A DNA stretch of 64,000 nt from Ananas comosus (Eukaryota; Streptophyta; Magnoliopsida; Poales; Bromeliaceae), in the NCBI RefSeq assembly GCF_001540865.1, contig NC_033631.1, positions 4,733,732 to 4,797,731 of the forward strand. Direction: 5' to 3'. Below are positions 20,784 to 32,123 of this stretch, piece by piece. Under the pieces are notes generated by a model, which was not told the DNA's origin, did no database searches, and was given only the letters and a program-made list of their open reading frames with translations. Position numbers and translations under genes: made by a program. Each line of letters begins with the position of its first letter. The first letter of the stretch is position 1.

Positions 20784-20996
20784 ATGAGCCCTTGATGACC
20801 CTAGGTTGCAGATTGGCGGGTGTTCGGTAATCGATTGCGAGTTCGAGCCGAACCGGATCACGTGTGCCGCGGGAGCCCGATTGCAAGTGNATGGGCCCTA
20901 GATGACCCTAAGTTGCAGATTGACGGGTGTTCGGTGATCGATTGCGAGTTCGAGCCGAACCGGATCACGTGTGCCGCGGGAGCCCAATTGCAAGTG
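20784..20996 (+). repeat. 106-bp tandem duplication joined by a single N
   Basis: 20784-20889 and 20891-20996 are almost identical and separated by one N at 20890. The equivalent places in LTRs A and I are single-copy. This looks like two contig ends whose overlap was not merged. Confidence 0.8.
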
Positions 20997-21179
20997 TTGA
21001 CAAGCAATCAGAGAGCGTTGTGAGGTGGGTTGTGCTCATCGAAGTGTTTAGCTTACTTCCATGTCAAAGTGAAGTGTGGTTGTCATTGATGCATGTAGCA
21101 TAGTTAATTACATATATGAATGCATAGGTAGATGCCATGTGAATGCATGAGATGATATGTATTAACTATCCTTGGATGA

Positions 21180-21515
21180 CAGAGATTATGCATGTTGACA
21201 TACTATAGAATATGCTAGATGATGTATACATGTTGATATTATGAGAATATGTTAGATGGTATAAAAATGTTGACATTGTGAGATTATGCTAGATGAAATA
21301 TGCATGTTGACATATTGTGAATTATGTTAGATGAATATGCATGTTGACATATTATAGCATTTGCTATATGGTAAATGGATGTTGGCATTATGAGAATGTG
21401 CTAGAACGTATATGCATGTGAACTTGTGACATTATGGCATTAGCTAGAGACATTGTGACATTGTGACATTAGCTAGAGACATTGTGACATTGTGGCATTA
21501 GCTAGAGACAATGTG
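21180..21515 (+). repeat. Minisatellite tract in LTR B
   Basis: Degenerate units of about 30 bp (GCTAGATGATATGCATGTTGACAT-like, given here only in outline) from 21180 to 21420 are followed by about three units containing GGCATTAGCTAGAGACA. The same tract in LTR I has nine units of the second type. Confidence 0.75.
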
Positions 21516-22077
21516 ATCACTCAGGATATGAGGATTGGGATTGGTGTTTATCCCGGCTTGATTACCACTAGTTGGTAGGGTATCCTCGGGGTAGAGGATT
21601 GGATCATGCTCACATTACGTCTGTTTCGCTTGGTGGTGGTCGCTCCACCCAAGCAGTGGTTCCGGAGTACTTCACGGTAGGGGCTAACGTAGCTATCCCG
21701 CAGACAGTCTCGGATGAGTGTAGTGGATGCTCCTCACGTTGCGAGATTCGGTTGTGAGTCGGGGATTAACCTTCGGATAAGCCGGAATGATGGGGTTATG
21801 AAAAAAGGTAAATGGCATGGATCTAAGGTAGTAGAAACCTTAGAAGCTAGTTGGATATAACCTATGGTTAGCGAGATAAAAAGTATAATCAGTTGATCTA
21901 CTTAGCTTGTTGCATGAGTTGCATTGTTGCATAAATTACATATCGCATGTCTTGAGGCATAAGCATGTATTTAATACTTGCATAAAATTATCTGTGGATA
22001 TCTGTTGAACAAACATGTTGCAGTATCTCCTTTGGACCTAGTGGGTTGAGCTTTTTCATTGGGTAGTCGTACCCACT

Positions 22078-22099
22078 GGGAACTATGGATATAGTTCTC
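22078..22099 (+). other. Conserved LTR hairpin, LTR B copy
   Basis: GGGAACTAT pairs with ATAGTTCTC (one G-U) around a GGAT loop, between CCCACT and ACCCC. The copy in LTR A is at 22601-22622 on the minus strand. It lies about 400 bases before the LTR end. Confidence 0.65.
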
Positions 22100-23229
22100 A
22101 CCCCACGTTGTTTTGGGAGATTTCAGGTTCACACGCGAGCGGCGCAACGGCGCGAGGAAAGGGCGTAGCTCCGTATATAGCGCCCTACCATTGTGACCCG
22201 AGATAGTAGTACCATGAGGTGGTCTATCTTAGGAGTAGAAATGAAAGAAAACAAACTTGTAATAATGTCGATTGTATTTGGAAGTTGAATGTAATGTAAA
22301 ATAAAAATTTGAGATTAATGCTTGTAATAGCATAGTTGTATTTATGTTTTTGATACTTCCTTATGCAATCTATATTTGAATACTGTTCCTGGTTGGAACC
22401 TCGTGTATTTTATTGCATTGATTGCGACGCCTTGAACGTACAGGAGAAATTCTGTCCGTTCGGCGGTCTGTTGGCGTGCCCGAACCGACCAAATAGGCGG
22501 GTTTCGGGATGTGACAGTGCTATCTACGGAGCTACGCCCTTTCCTCGCGTTACACCGCCGCTCGCGTGTGAACCTGAAGACCCCCAAAACAACGTGGGGT
22601 GAGAACTATATCCATAGTTCCCAGTGGGTACGGCCACCCAAGGAAAAAGCTCAACCCACCAGGTCCAAAGGAGGCACTACAATCATGTTAGTCCAACAGA
22701 TATCTATAGATAATTCATGCAAGTTCTAAATATATGCGTATGCCTCACAATCATGCAATATGCAAATTATGCAATAACATAAGTAGATCTACTGATTCTA
22801 CTTTCTATCTTGCTATCCAGCTCATATCCAACTAACCTGTAAGGTTTCCTCTACCTTAGATCATGTCATTTACCACTTGCGCTTAAGGTTTCATCTACCT
22901 TAACCAAGCTATCCACCCGACTCGGCCTCGAGTCAATAATCCGTGGAATACCGCGTAGAGCCAGGCTCGAGGTGAAGGACGTCTCACAAGCACCTCAGCC
23001 TTAAATCCACCCGACTATAGGTCTACCGTAGGGTGAAGACAACCGTCGAACCCTGGACCATAAGTCGCTCAAGCTCAAGCTCATGGCATACCGGGCGAGG
23101 AGAACAAACATACCTGTTAAATCACTTTCGGGCGAGGAGAACCAACATACTCGCAGTTCTGATTCACTTGCACTTGTTGCCATCATTCCTAGGGATTCCG
23201 AAATCCATTTCCAAGGCTTAAGGGTTGGT

Positions 23230-23470
23230 CACATCCTATGTTGTCAACCTTTTTAGGTTCGACTCATGCACATCCTAGTGGCTACTCTACCACTATAATT
23301 ACAACCTAGGTTTTACCACACTAGGTTCTATGCTATTTCCATCTAGATTTACTTGACTCTAGGTTTACTATTCAACCTATGTTCAATGACACTAGGTTCC
23401 ATGTCCAACCTATGTTTAATAACACTAGGTTCAATGCCACTCAATCTATTCGTCATCCTAGTTGTCCACA
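23230..23470 (-). repeat. AACCTA/TAGGTT short repeats in LTR A
   Basis: Several units of about 33 bp contain AACCTATG and, 12-15 bases later, ACTAGGTT, so each can form a 6-bp hairpin. Unlike the 15371-16117 array, the stems here do not vary. Confidence 0.6.
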
Positions 23471-23927
23471 CCTAGGATCCATAGATTACATATCCTTGTT
23501 TTCCAATTATCGAGTTCTCTAATCAACCTAGAGTTATCGACCCAAGTTCACATTTACATGAATCCAGCACATGCTATAATATGTCAACATGCCTATACTT
23601 TCTAGCATATTCTCATAATGTCAACATGCATATACTTGTCATCCAGGGTAGTCAATTCATAACATCATGCATTCACATCGCATTCACCTAATGCATTCAC
23701 ATATGTAATTAACTACCGTTACATGCATATATCCTCATCTAGCATATTCCAATGGTAGGTAACCTCAACTTAGCATAATACAATTCATGCATTTATATTA
23801 TCATTTACAACCTACCACTATATATATATGCATCAATAATAACCATACTTCACTTTGGCTTGGAAGTAACCTAATCACTTCGGTGAAGCACAACCCACCT
23901 AATAACGTTCTCAAATTATTTGTCGAC

Positions 23928-26327
23928 TGTAACACACTGGACCTTTGCAAATTGCGAGGTTCAAGTGTTTGATTTGTGTTTCGAGCTTTTCTAGGTATTC
24001 TGGAGGATCGTCGACGGTGTTCCGACCTATGGCTCGCATCCCGAGAATCGAGATTTAAATCTTAGCACTAAAATCTCTAAAGTGAAGATTTTAGGCTACT
24101 CTCGGGTTGGACTCTGCAGAGCAGAGTACCGGTATTGCATCGGGTCCGTACCGGAACTGGACCTGGTACCGGTACTGTATCGGGCTGGTACTGGTACCCA
24201 GTGTATTTTTCTGCGAACCCGAGGCTCGGGTTTGCGCAGACTGCTGCTTGGTACCGGTACTCTTTCCCGCGTACTAGTACGCAGTGCAGGTGCAGGCTGC
24301 ATGTTGTTGAAAGATTTTTTTGAGATTGTTACATCTCTATATAACATCCCACAGCCCTTAGATGGCTCCTTTGAGCCCTAATTCGTGGAGAACACAGGTA
24401 GAACACCTCTCCCTTGGTTTTCTCCCATTTTTCTTAGTTTTTACTTGGTTTGATCTCTCTTTTTCCCTCCTCTTTGCTTCATATTGGATTTCTACCATTG
24501 GAGAAGCTTTGGATTGAAGAGAGGAGCTTTCTAGAGGATCAATATTCAACCTTAGCTCATTCTAAGCTTGGATTGGAGCTTATTGAGAGGTTTCTACCAT
24601 AGATCTTCTCTTTAGATCTTGCTTTGGTAGAATTTTTGAGATGAAAATTTAGAATTAAGAATCTAGGGTTTTATTTGGGGATTTTTGATTAGAAGCTTTT
24701 GGAGTTCAATTGATTGGTTTAGAACATTTGTTTAGTTTGGATTTGAAGGGACCTAGCTCACATTTGGGATTTGAGAGGGTTTTTCTACACTATAGGTGAG
24801 TTTTAACCCTTTTCTTGGGTTGATTAATGTTTGAAACTATGAGTGTTCGTTCCTTGTGTTTAACTCTCTTAAAGTTTCCTTTAGGGAGCTAGGAGGCTAG
24901 TGGACACCTTCTTTTGCGCGAACAAAGGGTTCCAAGAAGCTCTTGGTGGGTTTGACCTCACCGAAATGGGTGAAATTCCTCCTATGTTATTTTTCTTGTT
25001 CTAAAAATAGAAGTTCTTACATATTCATGCTAGATAGAGCATTTGTGAATTTTAGAATGCTTAAAATACATATATTATGTATAATGAAATATTACCTCTA
25101 TGTAGTAGAGAGAGTTGCATATAGTATGCATGCAAGTGAATAGCATTCTTTTATATGGTTTGGAATCATGTTTCATTTAGTGAAAATGATAAGAATATCA
25201 TGCACTTGGACATAGAACTTATACTTGACATAGTGGACTTTAAATGTCATGAAGTGGCATTCAACTTGGCAAATGATTAAACTTGTATTTAATGACATAG
25301 TGATAGGCCATTGGGATATTAGCCTATATACCATGTTTTAGACATGATGACATTGGATTTGAGATGGATGATTACGCTTACTTGCCATTGTGCTCTTCGC
25401 ACATACTTGTGAGGGTCGCTCCCCACAAGTCCGCACTCCGGAGATAGCCATCGCGACATAAGCTCGCCCGTGCGTGATTCAGCACCGAAATAGGATGCCG
25501 TGAGGGAGGCTCATTCCTAGGGTGGGAATGTTGACTACCACTGGGCCATTAGGCACGGCGTAAGCCGGACTACCCATTGGTAGGTCCTACATGATCGGAA
25601 CATTATTGAACTAAAATGCAAAGTAGATATTAGACAAATTAGTAAACATTGATATTTTACTAGTTGCACTTGTGGATGTCATGTTGGTTATACTTATGCA
25701 TATTCATGTTAGAATAACATTTATATTTGTGAAAATTCATGCTAAAGTAGAGGCATTGTAGTTAGTAAGCTTATTTCATGTTTTATATACATGTTGTTCT
25801 TTCCAATTAAAAGTTGAACATACTACTTTTGCCTTTTTAGCCTAGTGGTGCATTTCGCGAAGGTCAGCGATTGCCCACTGGGAACTATTGTTTAATAGTT
25901 TTCACGCCCCATGTTTTGTTATTTTCTTACAGAGCCTTCCACCCCGGGAGAGGCTCAGGATTGCGGTAAAGGGATCGCTACTACCTAGATAGCGAGGAGT
26001 GCTTGGTTTAGGTGGTTCATCTCTCTTTTTTTTGTATTATTGTAGAGAGTGAGAGTTTTGTATCCATGTATAGAGACCACCACTATTGTATCTTTAGGAC
26101 ATGTATTGTGGATTATTTGATGTACTACTTCTTGGTTTTATTAGTGGATTAGTTCCTTTATTTACCCCCTTATTCTAGAATCTAGTTGTTGTATGCTCTG
26201 ATACTCCTAGATGCTCATTTATTATTGCTCTATTTATCGCTTCGTTCTAGACGCCTTATATGTTGTAGGTGTATGGAGGGTCTGGACGTGCACCGGGCTG
26301 GCTTCCACTGGGTCCCGGGGCGTGACA
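23928..26327 (+). mobile_element. Solo LTR C
   Basis: 2400 bp from TGTAACACACTGG to GGGGCGTGACA with target duplication TCGAC at 23923-23927 and 26328-26332, inserted in LTR A. The start resembles the 3' LTR of the enclosing gypsy relic at 30556 (TGTAACGACACTG), so C belongs to the same family as the outermost host element. It contains GGTACCGGTAC-type palindromes (24128-24275), a TATATAA at 24338-24344 and the shared hairpin at 25881-25903. Confidence 0.93.
25881..25903 (+). other. Conserved LTR hairpin, LTR C copy
   Basis: AACTATT pairs with AATAGTT around GTTT, preceded by CCCACTGGG-type sequence and followed by TTCACGCCCC. The stem sequence differs from LTRs A and B but is fully complementary. 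Confidence 0.6.
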
Positions 26328-27274
26328 TCGACACTTGCAATCGGGCTCCCGCGGCACACATTGTCCGGTTCTGCTTGAACTCGCAATCAATCAACGAACG
26401 CCCGTCAATCCGCAATCTAGAGTTGTCAGGGGCCCTCCTCTAACCTTTAATTAGAGAAATATAGGGTTAAATTAGATCAAAACCCTCAAATCCCCAAAAC
26501 CCCCATTCTAGCCCTAGCATCCACATATCCTCTAAATAACCCATAATCACAAGGAGGAACATGCTTATAATAGCCTAGGGATCTCTAAAATACCATTCAT
26601 GAAGGATTTAACCAAATCCAAAACCCTTACCAAAATGCAAACCTCGAGTTGAAAGCACGTCGCTCCACCGGGCGCACGAGGACTCGATCCGTCGCTTCCA
26701 ACGCGTTCCCAAGCTTCTTCTCCACCAACACTCCGAATTTGGGGGAGAGATCTAGAGAGGGAAAGTGGGAATCTAGAGAGAGAAAGGAGAGCTTCTCTCT
26801 CTACCCAAGTGTGTGTGTGGTGTGTTGGCTGAGGGAGGAAGAAGAACGGGGAGATGGCCCCCTTTATATAAAGCCATCCACAATAATTACCAAAATGCCA
26901 CCCTGCGTGGGCTGGTTTCGGGTTCGGGGTCCGGACCCTGGCCCTAGGGTCTGGACCTCGTAGGTCCAGTAGCAGCGAAAATTTCAGCATTTTCCGTTTT
27001 ACTTCGTTTTCACTCGTTGGGCCTCCGATCCATCTCTAATCATTCCGAGACCCCCAAAACACATTTTTGAGCATGTTTAGATCATTTTTTCATCCACGCT
27101 TCGTCGGATTTCGGCCAAAGTCCAACCTAGCTATTCGAGTTCCGTTTTCGCATCCAACACGCACCGAAAACACTCGGATGCTCCCGAACTTCACCGAAAC
27201 TACTCTATGAATAGCTTTGCAACTAACATCTGCCGTAATTTCATAACTATAGAAGTTCGGCATATTACACACAC

Positions 27275-30200
27275 CTTGGATATTTGGGAGTTTTGCCCCA
27301 GTTGCCCTGTTCGGGTAGGGGATTGGATTATGCCCGTAGATTTGCTAGTCTTGCGCAAACTGGGAGAGTTTGATGTGGTTTTGGGTATGGACTGGTTGAC
27401 GAGATACTTTGCCACTATCAATTGTAAGAATCAAATGGTGACTTTTAGAGAACCGGGGCAGGAAGAAGTGATTTTCAGGGGACGTCAGAGTTCGCTATTT
27501 GCGATGACGATTAGCTCGTCTCGAGCTAGGCAGTTGATTTGCACGGGTTGTGTAGCCTATTTGGCTAGTGTGGTGTTGAGGGGTGATGATACCCCTAGAA
27601 TTGAGGACATCCCGGTGGTACGGGAGTTTGGTGATGTGTTTCTAGCGGAGCTACCAGGTATGCCACCTGATAGGGAGATTGAGTTTGTGGTAGATCTTAT
27701 CCCCGGAACTACCCCAATCTCAAAGGTGACACCGGCTGAGTTGAAAGAGCTGAAGGCACAGTTGCAGGATTTGTTGGACAAAGGTTTTGTTCGACCTAGC
27801 ATCTCGCCTTGGGGAGCGCCATTTCTGTTTGTCAAGAAGAAAGACGGATCACTTTGCTTGTGCGTAGATTATCGTGAGCTCAATAAAATCACGATCAAGA
27901 ACATGTATCCGTTGCCAAGGATTGATAACTTGTTTAATCAGCTTCAGGGATCAAGTGTGTATTCTAAGATAGACTTGCAGTCGGGATACTACCAGTTAAA
28001 GATTAAGCCTGAGGATGTATCGAAGACGGCTTTTAGAACACGGTATGGACATTATGAGTTCACCGTTATACCGTTTGGGCTTACTAATGCATCGACAGCT
28101 TTTATGGATCTAATGAACTGTGTTTTCAAGCCTTATCTACACAGGTTCGTCGTGGTGTTCATCGACGATATTTTGGTTTATTCCCGAAGTGACAAGGACA
28201 ACGAAGTGCACTTAAGACTTGTACTTCAAGTGCTTCGGGAAAGGAAAACTAAGTTAAAAAAGTGTGAATTTTGGCTTCGATAGGTGGCATTTTTGAAATA
28301 CTTGATTTCGGGATCGGGTATAGCCGTGAATCCTAAAAGATTGAAGCTATCAAGGATTGGCCTAGACCGACAAGTGTCACGGAGATTCGGAGTTTTCTTG
28401 GTTTGGCCGGCTACTACCGGAGATTTGTTGAGGGGTTTGCAAAGTTGTCTACTCCCCTCATGCGGCTCACGCGCAAAGGCACCAAATTCATATGCAATGA
28501 TGCGTGCGAGAGAATCTTTCAAGAGCTGAAGGAACGGTTGACGACTGCCCCAATCCTGACCTTGCCAGTTGCTGAAGTAGGATATGTGATTTATAGTGAT
28601 GCATCTTTTAATGGATTGGGCTGTATTTTGATGCAGGATGGAAAAGTGATCGCGTTTATTTCTCGCCAATTGAAGGGGTATGAAAGGAACTATCCTACAC
28701 ATGATTTGGAGTTGGCGGCCGTAGTCTTTGCATTAAAGCTATTGCGTCATTATCTTTAATGGCGAGCGGCTGTGAAGTGACACGGATCACAAGACTTAAA
28801 GTATTATTCAGTTAGAAGGAGTTGACATTGACCAACAGCGCAAATGGTTGGAACTAAACTCAGAGAATTATAGATTTAGGACAATCTCTACCACCGGGCA
28901 AGGCTAACGTGGTGGCGGATGCGCTAAAAAGTCGGAAATCGACGAAAATTTCGGCAATATCTCGTAGCGACACAACCGCCGTTGATTGAGCAGATGAAAC
29001 ATTTGGAGTTGGAGGTGGTGACTCGCTGTACACCGCTTGAATGATGGCATATGTGCGACTACTTATTAGAAAGGATTAAAGACAAAGCAAGTTTCACACG
29101 ATGTGGGAGTTGCAAAAGATCGAGCTAAGATGGTTAATTGGTTTTAACCGGTTGATTATCATGTGGAAGACCATAGGGTTTGTTGGCGTTCCGCGAGCGA
29201 TTTGTGTACCGCAGAATCCAAAAAGGGAAATTAAAGAGGATATCACCGCACCCTTGGCTTTAACAATCCGGGAGGCCACTCAGATTGTAAAAGACTTGAA
29301 GTTATTGTATTGCTGGCCGCGGAAATAAAATGGACGTTGCGCAGTTTTAGCTAGATATTTAACTTGTCAACAAGTGAAAGTTGATGCACCGACTACCTGC
29401 GGGAAAACTTCGAAGTTGCTATTCCCAGTGTGGAAGTGGAAAAAGATCACTTGGGATTTTGTTATGGGATTGCTCGCTCCTCAGGCCGGGTATGATTGCT
29501 ATGTGGGTGATCGTGGATAGGTTGACGAACTCGGCTCATTTTATACCTATTCACGACGACTTGGACAAGTGAGAACTCGCACAAGTGTACCTTGATGAGA
29601 TGTACGACTTAATGGTGTGGCCTACTTCGATATGTATCTGATCGAGATCATCCCCAGATTTGTATCTCACTTTGGGAGGAGTCTGCAGGATACGCTTAGG
29701 CACTTCGTTTGATTCAGGCACTTCTTTTCTCACCCTTAGATGATGGGCAATCCTGAGCACTAATACAGACTTTAGAGGATATGCTTAAGCGTGAGTGATA
29801 GACTTCTAGGGTGGATGTCACAGCACTTACCGATGGCAACAGTTTGGCTTTAACAATAGTTATCAGTAAGCATCAAAGGCACCCTTCGAAGCACTTTATG
29901 GATGGCAGTGTACGATTGCCACTTAATTAGGTGAGTTGGCGAGAGATTGGTCTTTAGGCTCTGATGTCTCAAAGAATCAGAGGATAAGGTTTGCCTTGCT
30001 CGAGAGGCATTTGCTACGGCGTCAAAGTAAGACAGAAGAGCTATGCTGATAAGCGACGACAAGACTTGGAGTTTCCTAAAATTGTTTCTTTGAAAGTCTC
30101 GTCGACCATCAGGAATTTAGAAATTTGCATTCGGTAAGTTGAGCGGCCCGGTTTTTTATTGGGACCGTAATGAGATTTGGAGCGTGTAGGCCCGGAGCGT

Positions 30201-30540
30201 GATAGGCTTGCTCTACCACTGGAACCTATCGGGAGTGCACATTGTGTTTCATATATCGGTTCTTCGGAAGTACATCTTCGATCCGCTCACGTTTGAATGT
30301 TATCTAATGGAGCTGAGGGATGATTTGAGGTTGAAGAGCAACCTGTGCGGATTTTGGCTCGCGAGGTGAAAAAGCTTCGGAATCGCTACATTCCTTATGT
30401 GAAGGTTTTTGGGCAATCCAGGATGAACGCGAGGCACTTGGGATTTGGAGATGCTGCTGCAGGACCGCTATCCCATCTTTTCAAATAGAGTCTTGAGGTA
30501 ACTTGCTTTTTAGTTTCGCCGCAGACAGAAACTCCATTTT
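27275..30540 (+). pseudogene. Gypsy pol relic: protease end, RT, RNase H, integrase
   Basis: Continues the frame cut at 19621. RT is intact from about 27660 to 28280, with [11 protein letters not shown] and catalytic FIDD at 28158-28169. A TAG near 28281 replaces a CAG, and a frameshift lies near 28340. RNase H is open at 28403-28759 ([29 protein letters not shown]), then another stop. From 28760 integrase is recognisable only in short frame-shifting pieces, including the QHLPMA segment near 29820 and LAREVKKLRNRYIPYVKV near 30355. The family makes and integrates retrotransposon cDNA; this copy is dead. The 28760-30540 part has the same dense one-base indels as 5200-7440. Confidence 0.88.
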
Positions 30541-30555
30541 AAGGAGACCGGAGAA
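30541..30555 (+). other. Polypurine tract of the gypsy relic
   Basis: AAGGAGACCGGAGAA lies directly before the LTR start TGTAACG at 30556. Confidence 0.75.
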
Positions 30556-31104
30556 TGTAACGACACTGAACTTTAGCAAATTGCAAGTTCGAGTGTTTGA
30601 CTTGTGTTCAGAGCCTTTTTGGGTTTTTGGAGGGTCGTTGACTCTGTTCCGACCTATGACTGGCATCCGAGAAGCGAGAATGAAAAACTTACAACTAAAA
30701 AATCTCTTAATTGCAGATTTTAGGCTTGCTCTTAGGTGAGCTCTGCAGGCAGAGTCATCGGTACTGTATGGCCAAGTACGCGGTACTGGACCTGGTACCA
30801 GTAACATCGCGAGGGTCCGGTACCCTGTGTGTTTGCTCGCTTACCCAGGACTCGGGTTTGCGTATGCTGGCTGCCTAGTACGTAACTCCAGCCCTCGTAC
30901 GGTACGCAGTGCAGTTCCCGCAGACTGCAGATTTTTGAGGTCTCTTTGATAAGATTGTTCCCAAATTATAAATACCCCAACACCCTTTGGCTGGGGTCTT
31001 TTGGTGCTGCAAACCAGAGAAGGAGGAGAGCGTAGGTTAATCTTATTTCCTGCCTTTTTCCTTACTTTTCTTGAGATTTGAGATTGATGCTCTGCCTTTT
31101 TAAG
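30556..31104 (+). mobile_element. 3' LTR of the gypsy relic, cut by a gap
   Basis: Starts TGTAACGACACTG and matches LTR C in order: the TTTTTGGAGGGTCGTTGAC block, then GGTACTGGACC palindromes (30757-30905), then TATAAATA at 30967-30974. It stops at a run of N at 31105. The rest is not in the window. Confidence 0.85.
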
Positions 31105-31204
31105 NNNNNNNNNNNNNNNNNNNNNNNNNNNNNNNNNNNNNNNNNNNNNNNNNNNNNNNNNNNNNNNNNNNNNNNNNNNNNNNNNNNNNNNNNNNNNNNN
31201 NNNN
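31105..31204. other. Assembly gap of 100 N
   Basis: Exactly 100 N, a conventional unknown-length gap. The left arm of the large palindrome begins at its right edge. Confidence 0.98.
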
Positions 31205-31301
31205 TACTATCGATAGCACCAAGAATTTGGTGCTATCGAGTTTTCCAATGTTAGATTTAACCTTTTGATTCCAGCCTAGTTCTATATATATATATATATA
31301 G

Positions 31302-32025
31302 TGCAGCTACTATACTCTTATGAGTATAGTAGTTATTGTACTCATAACTTTTTAGCTATCAGATTTACTTTAAGATCTGTGCAGATCTGATGACTAATTT
31401 ATTCCAATTAATCTCAGATAATTAACTCTTCCACTCTAATTAACTCTCCCAATTAACTCTCCCAATTAACTTCTCTGGTTAATTGTCAATTAATCCTCGT
31501 ACAGCACCCCTTCTCGTCATCTTCCTCCGGCAGCAGCACCCACCTCGACCACTGTCGCCACTCCAAACCCCGAGGGTGGCGACCCATGCATGAGGCAACA
31601 TTGGTGATCGGGGCCGCTGTTCCCGACAGAGGCAGAGACGAAGAACGGGTTTCTCAGCAACGGAGAAGGCGTCCACGACGATGGTGTCGAGTTGGTAAGG
31701 CACGATGATGCTACCAGCCGTGAGGGAGACGATGTCGACCTGCCGACCACAGCGATGTCGAATGTGATGAGGATGTTGGAGTCGAAGCACCCTCGGCCCC
31801 ATCCCAGAGGCAAGGGGTAGTTGGGGGAGAGAGGGAGGTGGTAGTGGTGGGTGACGGCAAGAGGGAAGGAGGAGGAGGAGGGTGCTGTACAATAATTAAT
31901 TTGGGATTTGGGACAGAGAAATTAACTATAATGAATTAGTCATCAGATCTGCATGAATCAAGATCTGATGGTTAAAAAGTTATGAGTACAACAGCTACTA
32001 TACTCATAAGAGTATAGTAGCTGCA
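31302..32025 (-). mobile_element. TIR transposon carrying a host-gene fragment (left-arm copy)
   Basis: Inverted ends of about 200 bp begin TGCAGCTACTATACTC and include CAGATCTGATGACTAATT on both sides; the core is GC-rich. Long inverted ends around captured coding sequence fit a Pack-MULE-type non-autonomous element. A target duplication cannot be read because the flanks are AT repeat and an N. The second copy is at 40096-40813 in opposite orientation. Confidence 0.75.
31490..31870 (-). pseudogene. Captured subtilisin-like serine protease (SBT) fragment
   Basis: On the minus strand, three frames in sequence read GCFDSNILITFDIAV, then VDIVSLTAGSIIVPYQLDTI and VVDAFSVAE, then VFVSASVGNSGPD, then WVATLGV. 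This is the order in plant S8 subtilases (GCFDSDIL, DVVSLS, PYYLDTIA, FVSASAGNSGP, PWVATVGA). The NSGP region holds the oxyanion-hole Asn of the family. About 120 residues of a protein of some 750 are present; the catalytic Asp, His and Ser regions lie outside it. Two frameshifts break it, so no protease can be made. I infer capture of host coding sequence by the transposon. Confidence 0.72.
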
Positions 32026-32123
32026 NACGTCGTTCGATTTTGACCGTTGATTTTATATCGCTTGATGAACTTTATTATGATTTCGAAAAATTACGAAATT
32101 TATTTTCTAGAAGTTTCAAATAC

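Larger units (their letters stand above)
19974..22516 (+). mobile_element. Solo LTR B
   Basis: 2543 bp from TGTAATGTACCGAAC to GGGATGTGACA, flanked by GTGCT at 19969-19973 and 22517-22521. It lies in the opposite orientation inside LTR A, to which it is related (same motif order inverted). It contains a GGGTCCGGACCC-like word at about 20293, a TATA box, a pyrimidine-rich leader, a 106-bp duplication around an N, minisatellites and the shared hairpin. Confidence 0.93.
19622..27269 (-). mobile_element. Solo LTR A, itself interrupted by solo LTRs B and C
   Basis: Minus-oriented LTR from TGTCACGCCCC to GGCATATTACA with exact target duplication CACAC at 19617-19621 and 27270-27274. Removing it rejoins the protease and RT frames of the host relic. 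Without B, C and their duplications it is about 2.7 kb, the size of related LTRs. Its own segments are 19622-19973, 22522-23927 and 26333-27269. A minus-strand TATA-like tract is at 26863-26872. No internal region or second LTR is present, so it arose by LTR-LTR recombination. Confidence 0.92.
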
